This document shows, piece by piece, positions 55,804-64,000 of a DNA stretch of 64,000 nucleotides. Each line of letters begins with the position of its first letter. Within the stretch, counting starts at the first letter, position 1. Source of the DNA: Clavulina sp. PMI_390 (Eukaryota; Basidiomycota; Agaricomycetes; Cantharellales; Hydnaceae); contig WIDE01000044.1 of NCBI GenBank assembly GCA_015039315.1, forward strand, positions 57,994 through 121,993, given 5' to 3'. Position numbers and translations under genes: made by a program. Under the pieces are notes generated by a model. The model was not told the DNA's origin. It made no database searches and saw only the letters and a list, made by a program, of their open reading frames with translations.

Positions 55804-58800
55804 CTACGAATGTATCCAACAAATTTCCTGATTCAAGCACTCAGATATAACCTTAATTGATGGGCGAGACCCAGAGTCTTGTGCCCACATATCATTAAGC
55901 AAAGTCCAAAGTCTGGATTCTGCTTCTGGCTCAAGACCGACCTGAACATTGGGTCTTGTTGGTCTTTTTCCCTTTCTAAGAGCCAAAGCAACTTTCCGAT
56001 CCTTGGGAATCTGAGAGAAAGGCTGTTTACCTGTCCACAAATTAAGGAATGTCAAGGCAAGCGAGAACACATCGCTTGCCAAAGTTGTTCGAAAGCGCTC
56101 TGTAAGCCCGTTGGTGAGTTCAGGGGCTAGAAATCGAAGCCTTCCACCTTCCATGAGCAAGGTGCGTGTACGAGTGACTGTGTGTCGGATGCGGCTGAGT
56201 CCAAAGTCACAAAGCTGTGGGGTACCAAAGCTGTCCAGAAGGATATTTCCCTGGCAACATAAGACGAAACCCAGGGAATCAGCAAGCAGTCTACAAGGGT
56301 AACATCAGAGTTGCTCGTCGATTTACAGGGTGAAGGTCCCCATGCACTATTGGGGGCTGTCTTGAATGCAGATATACGACTCCCCTGGAAATCCCAAGAA
56401 CCTGAATTGGCCAAGAACGATATGTCAACTGGAGTCAGCCGCAATCAGGAGAAGGCAATGATATGGAAACAATCACGATTTCTTGAAAATCCCCAGCGAC
56501 GAGCTGCCGTTCAATCAGCAAGTCCTGGAGTGAACCACGCTCAAGAAATGGTAGCACCATCATAGGTGGTGAATCTACATGCTCATGATAAACACCTAAA
56601 AAAGGCAATATATTTGGATGAGATAGCTGAGCATGTGTAATGGCTTCGCGATGCATAAGCTGGAAAACAATAACAGCTTGTTAGTCCAAGGTATAAGCTA
56701 TGACATGAGGCAAACAAGGCTGCTACCTGTGTGACTCTGAAGCCTAGAGGCTGTTTCCACTCTCTGGGGGACATAACAACTTCTCTTACTACAACTGAGT
56801 GTTCCATCATCTGCCCTTGGTATACTGTGGCCTCGCCGCCTCTCCCAATCACGTCCCTTCGGTCAAAAATGACATTGTCCAACCGAAAGCACCGGGGTAG
56901 AGCACGGAATTGAAGAGAGAGGTCTTGCAGAAGCCGCAAAATTAAGATGTATCTATCTGAACCGTCGGGCAGGCTTCTCAAATCCTGTATTTTGGTCAGT
57001 GCTATTTCAGATTCTGTGGTGGATATACGCACAGAGTAAATTTGGTCGAGGATTGCAAGATTTTCAAGGTCAGATAGCTTTGACAGGTCACCCTCGGACC
57101 TAATCCCGAATTTTTCCAGAAGAGGAAGGTGCGCGGGTGATATTGGAGCCCGAATCGGAACATCACTGTCACTAGACCCGTCGCTTTCTGATGTCTCGTC
57201 GGTAGCATCATCTTCGGTGGAATCACGATGAACCGACATCCGTGATCCAATGGACCGCCTCTGAGTCGGTGGGGGACGGTTGGGCGGATGATTAGGTGGG
57301 ATAATGGACGCTGGTGCCGCAGTACTTGTACTTGCGCTTGAGGGGCTGTTCATGATATTCGGACTGGTTAGGGGGTGCTGGTTGGACATGGATCTTAATA
57401 CAGCTGACTTGCTTGGGTCATCATTATGACGTGGCGAGAGTCCTTTCTGCAAGAAAGGGATCCGGAAAGGAGCTTTGTCAGATGGGGGTAGAGGAGCTCG
57501 AGAAGAAGGCGATGGACCCAGAGGGGATTGTTGCAAAGAGGTGAGTAGAGGCCTCGACATCGGAGGTGGCTTGCGAAATTCGTTGCGTGGTGGGAATCGT
57601 ACCGACGTGTCCAGATTTGGCAGAGGGCTGTCGTTTAGAGAAGAAAGGAATGAGGACGAAGAAGCATCAGTCATTGCAGGGGAGCTACCACCTCCTCCGC
57701 CTCCATGACCACCAGCAGGACTGATCCCGCTCCCGCCGACGAGAGGCTGCCCGGGGTAGCCAGAAGCTGCCCGATCAGCAGGCGCTCGCGACCCTTGTGA
57801 GAATGACGGCCTGCGGGTTTCTAAGCCAGCAGTGAATCGCTCAGCAGCATTCAGAGCCCCAAACGGGGGACTTCCGACCCAGCTACCCGGCGGGGGCAGT
57901 GACACGGGTGGGTTCAACCGCATACGATATTCGCTCTTTGCAGGGGTTCCTGAATGGGAGCTACGTGAGGGTGAGGGTACTCGGGGGAGCTGGTGGCGGG
58001 CCCTGGGTGCTGGTACTGCAGCTGCTGGCTGGAGTGAGGACGAAGCAGCTCCGCGATAAGGCCCCAGCGGAGGTGCTGTAGGTGGAAGAGGAGAATAATA
58101 CATATCTCGCCTGGGATGGCGCGAGGAATAACCTGCAAACAAGTGGTTGAGAATGACCACGTATGTGTTAGTCAGGTTGCCGGAGCATTAATGAACCGAG
58201 ACGTCGAGGGAGGGGGAGAGCAATCATCGTAATAGGAGATGCTTAGAAGAGTACTTACCAGCCTGAGCTTCGCTGGATTGGTCAGTGTTTTCATCTGAGG
58301 CTTCATAGCCATTGAGGCCATCAAAGGCAGGGTGATTCTGAGTCTGGACGTCGCTAGATCGCGTGCGCAAGTAAGGTGACTCAGAAAATTTACTGTATAG
58401 TGGAGTGATGGCTGAGGAACGAGGAAAGCTCGTCTTGCCTAGGGTAAAGCGCAGGCTGCCTTCTGAGTCGCCCATCCTTTCACACATCTGTAAAAGGGCC
58501 TCGTTACTCAGTGCATCGCCTATTCTGCCTGAGGTGATATGACCCTGGTAGAGCGATGTGATATCGTAGTCTTCATCGGGAATCCTAAGCTGGATGGGTT
58601 TCGAGAAAGAAAGAGGCAAATCAGGAAATACGGTTCCCAATGTTGTATATGCATGTGCCGGGGGCCAAACTACTCACAGCACTATAAATGAGCTCCCGAA
58701 TGGACTCGCCCGTGGAGGCATTGCTCAGGTCAACCACGCTCCAGGCATTATTGTCATTCATAGCAAGAACGATAAGTCCCCTCCGTTGAAGCACCGGATG

Positions 58801-59211
58801 GGGGCTTTCAGGAGTTATCGGGCTCGGAGAGCTCGCCGAGGTATCGGTCGAAGGGCTTGGGCTGTCCCAGCCAGAATCGGAAGGCGAAATATGGTTCGGA
58901 TAGTGTGGTGCCTGGGGTACGGGAGCCGTACTCGTTATGATTCGGGGGAGGAGCCAGTGGGCAGCACGTGGACGGACGCGAACGGGCACGGAAGGAGAGA
59001 GAGGGGCAGCGGTGGGCGGTGCCAATGGCGGAGACCGGATGGATGATGCTACATGAGATTTGGAGGAGACAGGGAGAGGCTTTGAAGGTGGAGACAAAAT
59101 AGGCAAGGGTGATGCGATCGCTATTGCGGGCGAGCCTCCATCCCCAGCATCGGGGTAGGCAATGTAGGGGAGGCTCCCTCCTCGAGGGTGATCTTGCATC
59201 AAATTCGCCAT
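55804..59211 (-). CDS. Kinase gene K4: Bck1-type N-terminus fused to atypical TKL-like kinase
   Basis: Minus strand. Start MANLMQDHPRGGSLPYIAYP at 59211 (an in-frame ATG at 59343 adds 44 residues). A Ser/Pro-rich segment is followed by a Ras-association-like domain split by an intron: NNAWSVVDLSNASTGESIRE, then LIYSALRIPDEDYDITSLYQ, IGDALSNEALLQMCERMGDS and EGSLRFTL. This matches the N-terminal domain of fungal Bck1 MAP3Ks of the cell-wall-integrity pathway. A long Pro/Ser-rich linker follows, as in Bck1. In place of a STE11-type kinase, the C-terminus is the same cassette as K1-K3: acidic DETSESDGSSDSD, LLEKFGIRSEGDLSKLSDLE, the pre-kinase LLQDLSLQFRALPRCF, then IGRGGEATVYQG, VVVREV (Arg for Lys), HGDLHP, CDFGLSRI, RFLAPEL. 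Introns after RVTQ and GDLHP as in the others. It stands alone, 15 kb from K3 and inverted. Confidence 0.75.
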
Positions 59212-60557
59212 GGAAAGCGATGCTAACGGTAAGCAGAGACGTTGGGGGTGATGGGGGATGGCAGCTAATGAGCTAGAGATACTGAGCGGAAGCACCGATC
59301 TAGCAATGAGGGGTAGCGGCGCAACGTGCATAGAAAACGTCACTACGACTCTCTAGACAACACCAGAGAGCAGCAGCGACTTAGAAGAGAGCGAAGCCCT
59401 TGGCCATCGTTGTTGTTACGTCTATGAGCGTGTGTGTGGGTTTAGCGTGTGTGGAGGCTGTGACACGGGCAAACGGAAGCCGATCTGGGACTTAGACTGC
59501 GCGCCCAGCCTCTCGCAGGTATCACCTTGTAACAGCGACCCGGATGACGTCTTCGTGCAAACTCAGAGTACCTCACAATACGAAAAAGGGACCCGGGTTA
59601 TAGCCGATAAACTGACGACAGTACACTGACCGTGTAGAACTATAGCTTCAATAGCAGCTTGTATGGAAGAGAGCACGCGAACCTACTCTTCTCTTTTTGC
59701 CCTTGGAAGCACGCTCCAGCTGATTTCCTATTCCATGCGTCACCATTAGGCAGAATGTCGACTTCGCATGCGCAACCGAAATCAGGACACAAACTCACCT
59801 TGAATCCTTGGGATCATCCAGAGTTGACTTCTCAAACGGGGGCTTTACCCTTACTTTTTCCGAGGCTGAATCATTGAAGATGGCACTCCTAAAAAGATTT
59901 GCACTTTTCCACGAGTAGTGGGTAGGCAAAAGTCAATATTGAACTTCAAACCAAGAAGAATTGTCATCCATTATTAGAACCTCTTGATCAGGGCTACTAC
60001 GGGAGGACCGAAGGAGTGCAATAGATGTGCGCCCTGGTTCATAGGCGCCCGAGCCACGTGCTCGACGTTTCTTCCGTCTTCTGGCTATTTTTCCAGAGCT
60101 GCATAAATTTCTTTCCGTCATAAACACCACCGACAATTACTGAAGAGCTCAATTTATCGTTCTCAAACATTTGGGTCCCAGAGATAGAATAGGAGCTGTT
60201 ATGCACTTGGCTTGGCGTTCTCCTTGGCATCCTACGTTTGGTTAATGGCCACACTCAACTTGTGATTGAATTCGGCTGTTGTTCAAAGTAATGTATTTCT
60301 CAAATGGTAAGAGGGAGCATAGTTTGGGCTCCCGCTGCGCAGCATATACCCTCTGGAACGACGCTATACGGAAAGGTTGACATAATAGATAGACGCAAGG
60401 CGTTTGCAACCATATAGATGAGGGGACTTTCAGTGCCTTCTTGTGATATTCCCGTAAATTTGGGGCTATAGCTGAAGGCGCAGGCTGTGCTGTAGCGTTG
60501 TTTAGGGGCGCGTCCCTCGGTTGTGCCAATGCGCAACGATCGCCGCCTTCGATCGCA
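59212..60557. other. Intergenic between K4 and the MIT-repeat gene
   Basis: Divergent promoter region. Short frames at 59933-60254 (minus, MPRRTPSQVHNSSYSISGTQ...) have no recognisable family or splice support. No RNA gene seen. Confidence 0.4.
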
Positions 60558-61882
60558 ATGTCTGAACCCAGCGCTCTTGATGCAGGCTGCTACTCAAACC
60601 TCTTGCTCGGATATGAGATAAATGGATGGCCGATCTTTAGAAAGCAATAGACATCGTCAAAAAGGCTATCGATGAGGACAGTAGAGGCAACTATCCAGAG
60701 GCTTTGAAACAGTACCAGAACTCGCTCGACTGGTTTATGCTGTCACTCAAATGTATGCATGAATTCCAATTCTACAGTCCCTTACCTCACTGATGTCTCC
60801 TCGCACTCTCGTGTCCCTAGTCGAGAAGGATGAGAAAAATAGGTCACTTCTTATCAAAAAGATCGATGAGTACCTCAATCGAGCTGAGAAACTGAAGGAA
60901 TACCTTGCAAAGGAGGAGAAGCCCAACTTGCCAGGGGTGTCTGGGGGCAACGGCACGCCTACAAGTGGTGTCGCTGGAGATGTTAAAGGAGGAGGCGACG
61001 AGGCAACTGGTGCTACGCCTCAGTCAGTGCACAACGATTCCCAACCTCCGTTCACCACCACGCCCCAAACCAGTCCTCTTGATGTATGCCTCTCCCTTTC
61101 AGACCTCTACCCTGGATATCCTCTGAATGAATCATCGATTTCTAGCAAGCAATAACTCAAGCTGAAAAGGCTATTGAGGAGGACCTCAATGGGAACTATC
61201 GGGAGGCGTACAAGCATTACCTGGACGCGCTCGATTATTTGATGGTGGCGCTCAAATGTTCGCATCTTCTCGAATTCTCCATTTCCTTACCTCATATACG
61301 CTCATTCTCTCGTGTCCCCACCTAGCTGAGCAGAGTCCAGAAGCCAAGGCCCTTATCGCCAGAAAGACCGACGAGTATATGACCCGAGCTGAGAAACTCA
61401 AGAAGTACTTGGCAAAGGGGGAAAATTCCAACTCGGGAGGCCAGCCTCTGAGTCACACCAGCACGTCCCAAACCAACTTTCTTGATGTATGCTCTTCTTC
61501 AAACCCCTGCACCGGACATCCTCTGAATAAATCGTTGACCACTAGAGAGGGATAACGTACAGCGAAATCGCCGTTGAGGCGGACCTGAATCACAACTATC
61601 AGGAGGCGTACAAGCATTACATGGACTCGCTCGATTGTTTGCTGTTGGCACATAAATGTACGCATGCTCCCGAGCGATCAGTTCCTTTCTCTCACATAAG
61701 TTCACTTACTTGTGTCCCTAGATGAGACGAACCCGAGGGTCAAGACTCTTATTGCCAAAAAGACTGAGGAATATATGGGCCGAGCTGAGAAACTCAAAGG
61801 GTACCTGGCAAAGGCGGCAGATTCTGATTCTGGAGGTGCGCCTACAGAGGGCGGCGGAGCTACAAGTAGTATCGGTGGATAG
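60558..61882 (+). CDS. Triple MIT-domain protein derived from the Vps4 N-terminus
   Basis: Seven exons (60558-60581, 60641-60752, 60821-61083, 61146-61257, 61326-61486, 61546-61657, 61722-61882) give 314 residues. MIT domain 1: KAIDIVKKAIDEDSRGNYPE, LKQYQNSLDWFMLSLK, IKKIDEYLNRAEKLKEYLAK. MIT 2: EKAIEEDLNGNYREAYKHYL, LARK-type ARKTDEYMTRAEKLKKYLAK. MIT 3: EADLNHNYQEAYKHYMDSLD, AKKTEEYMGRAEKLKGYLAK. Each resembles the MIT domain of Vps4, which binds ESCRT-III tails. There is no AAA ATPase domain downstream; the gene ends IGG and stop. Exons 2, 4 and 6 are each exactly 112 nt, with the same intron phases. The first intron seems to have a GC donor (GCAGGC). Likely an ESCRT-III-binding adaptor or inhibitor (inference). 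Confidence 0.8.
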
Positions 61883-62883
61883 ACTAGGGGGTGGCGAGCC
61901 CAGATGCTGCTGGTAGAGTCATTATCTTTGGGTTCTGGATGGGGAAGATGGTCTCGTCGACCTGCGTCATCGATTGTTCTTGACGAATCGAGCTTCGTTC
62001 GCCTCGTTGCTTGAATAAGATCCCTTCTTCTGGGCAACAGCTTTCCCTGAGCGCCCAGCACTTGACAGCAATTTATATATGCAAGGATATATTTTGTAGC
62101 ATCGATCCCAATATTGCATGAGATCATGGCGAATGATGTGTGTGAAGACAGTGCTTCTTTCGACCCCCCGCAAAGTCACGAGGCGTGAACTGAGATGAAT
62201 TTGGGGTGGAAACAAGGGCGCAAGTGGTTCTGCAACGATGCTCGTGTGTAGCACAGTGCTCTTGGCTTGCTCCATCTCTTTAAAGGGGCTGTTGTTGCGT
62301 ACATGTTAGACTAGCCTCATGTTTCGTTACCGCTCCCGACGCAATTTGCATCGGAGATCCCGCTCCATATACACGCGGCTGCTGCCTGCTGCTACCGTCT
62401 GTTCAAAGGGTCGTCAGAAGCAGAGCGATGAAGCTGCTACTGTGCTGAGCGCTTCACAGCCTGTGTGAAGCTCTTTAGGCAGTCGACAACGTGCCTGATA
62501 GTGGGTGGAGGAACTGTAATTGCATTTCATCACCAACAATCTCGTCCCTCGCGCTCTCGCACCCTTCCGGCTGTGCCCTCCACGACTCCATCCCCCCTCC
62601 CCTGCAACTCTGGACGAGCCTCGACCCACCCCATCCATGCGATATTGCTTCTAGATAACCACCTCCTCTTCCACCACACATCACAATCCTCCTTCACCAA
62701 CACACACGCGCGCGGCCTCTAATCTTTTTGCATGACCTCACTGCCTTCTTTATCTGTGCGTACAGCAACTACTGCCTCGAGGACAGCTATCAGCTAACGA
62801 TTCTAACGAAAACCGCGTTCGTGCCTTTCCATCTTTCGAATACCCAATACCTCGGGGGTTGTGTGCTCTGGCGTGCAAAGGCC
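61883..62883. other. Intergenic
   Basis: Downstream of the MIT gene and upstream of the last gene. The minus-strand frame at 61702-62127 overlaps the MIT exons and is a shadow. A C/A-rich stretch around 62560-62715 resembles a promoter leader. Confidence 0.4.
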
Positions 62884-64000
62884 ATGAATAAGCCCACGCA
62901 CACGCGCAATACGGACGAAAGCGACCTACATCTGGACTACTTTGACGAGCCAACAAGAGAGCTCTACCTGCCCTTTCTCTTTCCAAACCAAAACGGACCA
63001 GCGCCCATGGTACGTAGCAGCAAGCGGGGTCCTAAGGGGGTTGAACCGAAATGCTAATAACCAACATCGACTCCATCCACTTTGGCCCCTTGGATGTGCC
63101 ACCTGTTACCTTTGCACAATCGACCACAAACTTTTTATAGGAGGGGACCCAGTCGAAGTACCACAAGCATACGAATGGCGTGAGCAAGAAGAACACCGTT
63201 ACACCTCTTCCAATCCTTCCAATGCCAGCTGCCGTTGGCGCATCGTCGTCGTCGGCGGGATCCGGCGCACAAGGCTCGAGGTCAGGCTCCGGTTCGACGT
63301 TCGTCTCTGGCGCGCATTCCCAGGCAGACACACTCGTCAATCCCATCGAGGCAGCCCATCCGACAGCAGCCCCTGCCGTCCCTAATGTCGCGGTGAGCAG
63401 CCCTCCGTCTGTTTATCTCCATCGATGTTCACACCTCTAATTACTATTGGGCACATCCCGCATAATCCCCCAGGACGCTTTCCTCACTGACGAGGACGGC
63501 ACGCGCCTCCTACCCACTATCGCTTCTCTCCCTGGTGTCATCACTGGATCCCCCTCCGCGCTCCTTTTCGGCTCATCATCATCCGCTTCATCTTCATCTT
63601 CGAAACCTCCTACATCGGGCGGAACCAGGTCTAGTCTCCGCCGCCGCCTGTCATTCGGCTCGCGCTCTCGTTCTCGATCCCGCTCACCCTCCCCAACGCG
63701 CGGGGGCCCATCCACATTCCCATCTGGTGCTAATGGAGCACCACCCCCTACCACAGTGACAAGTATTCCATTCCCACTCTTCTCCTCCGTCGTCTCTCAA
63801 TCTCCTGCATTAGAGCGCACGCGAATCGTCGGGATAGAGTGTTACAAGGAATCTTCCAGCAAGTACAGCTCTTCGTCGTCTTCTAGTGGGCATCGCTTTT
63901 TGGTGTTCCATCTGCGCAAGAAGGAAGAAGATGTGCATGATCCTGTCATTGTGGTGTCGGCGGATGGCCCACCGGGTACGAGTGCTGGTATGCCGGTGCA
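62884..64000 (+). CDS. Disordered Ser-rich protein, 5' part (runs off window)
   Basis: Exon 1 (62884-63009) reads MNKPTHTRNTDESDLHLDYF then DEPTRELYLPFLFPNQNGPA. Exon 2 (63141-63392) begins EGTQSKYHKHTNGVSKKNTV and continues in Ala/Ser/Gly-rich sequence. Exon 3 (from 63474) begins DAFLTDEDGTRLLPTIASLP, then a poly-Ser tract, an RS-like basic segment (LRRRLSFGSRSRSRSRSPSP), and ALERTRIVGIECYKESSSKY followed by GHRFLVFHLRKKEEDVHDPV. The frame is open at the end of the window. The last part may be the start of a folded domain. No family recognised. Confidence 0.6.

Noticed and set aside
61702..62127. 141-codon minus-strand frame
   Set aside because: It overlaps the third MIT unit in antisense and has no features; a shadow of the real gene.
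1..64000. CRISPR array, rRNA/tRNA, or complete transposon
   Set aside because: No direct repeat-spacer array, no recognisable RNA gene and no transposase or reverse transcriptase motif was seen on either strand.

Overview
This window is nuclear DNA from a filamentous basidiomycete. An Agaricomycete, possibly of the Ceratobasidium/Rhizoctonia type, fits best, but the genus is an inference. Genes are broken by many short introns of about 50-70 bp with GT(A/G)NG donors and short pyrimidine-AG acceptors. The gene content is fungal: thaumatin-like proteins, a cytochrome b5-fused sphingolipid desaturase, a GH28 pectinase, a phosphoketolase, coactosin, and homologues of the N-terminal ends of Spa2, Dma1 and Bck1. 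No rRNA, tRNA, CRISPR or clear transposon was found.

Layout. 1-6.5 kb: a tandem minus-strand array of six related two-exon membrane-protein genes, one cut by the window edge and one frameshifted, in two subfamilies. 7-10.1 kb: a short SRP72 gene (+) and a ZNHIT2-type HIT zinc-finger gene (-). 10.5-23.2 kb: five thaumatin-like genes (+), the first three on about 2.35 kb tandem duplication units, with a delta-8 sphingolipid desaturase (-) between copies 3 and 4. 23.5-26 kb: a GH28 pectinase (-). 27-28.5 kb: an unrecognised 360-residue protein.

29.2-40.6 kb, and again at 55.8-59.2 kb: four kinase genes that share one cassette, a helical pre-kinase segment followed by an atypical TKL-like kinase domain with common intron positions. 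Each carries a borrowed N-terminus. Two have the Spa2/GIT SHD repeats, one has a Dma1-type FHA domain, and one has the Ras-association-like N-terminus of the Bck1 MAP3K. All four have Arg where the ATP-anchoring VAIK Lys is expected. An orphan first exon of the SHD type lies at 36.1 kb. This family of chimeric kinases is the most unusual content of the window.

41.6-49.4 kb: a 160-residue unknown, a long disordered Ser/Pro-rich protein, coactosin, and a small secreted protein with a Kex2-like site. 51-55.3 kb: phosphoketolase, with 9-nt and 7-nt micro-exons. 60.6-61.9 kb: a protein of three tandem Vps4-like MIT domains made from a repeated two-exon unit. 62.9-64 kb: the 5' part of a disordered-protein gene that runs off the window.

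How they fit together: the thaumatin-like, GH28, desaturase and small secreted genes suggest cell-wall, surface and host or substrate interaction functions. SRP72, ZNHIT2, coactosin and phosphoketolase are housekeeping. The kinase family borrows N-termini from polarity (Spa2), septation/mitotic checkpoint (Dma1) and cell-wall-integrity (Bck1) signalling, which suggests that it acts on those complexes. All calls are by eye from translated sequence; no database search was run.
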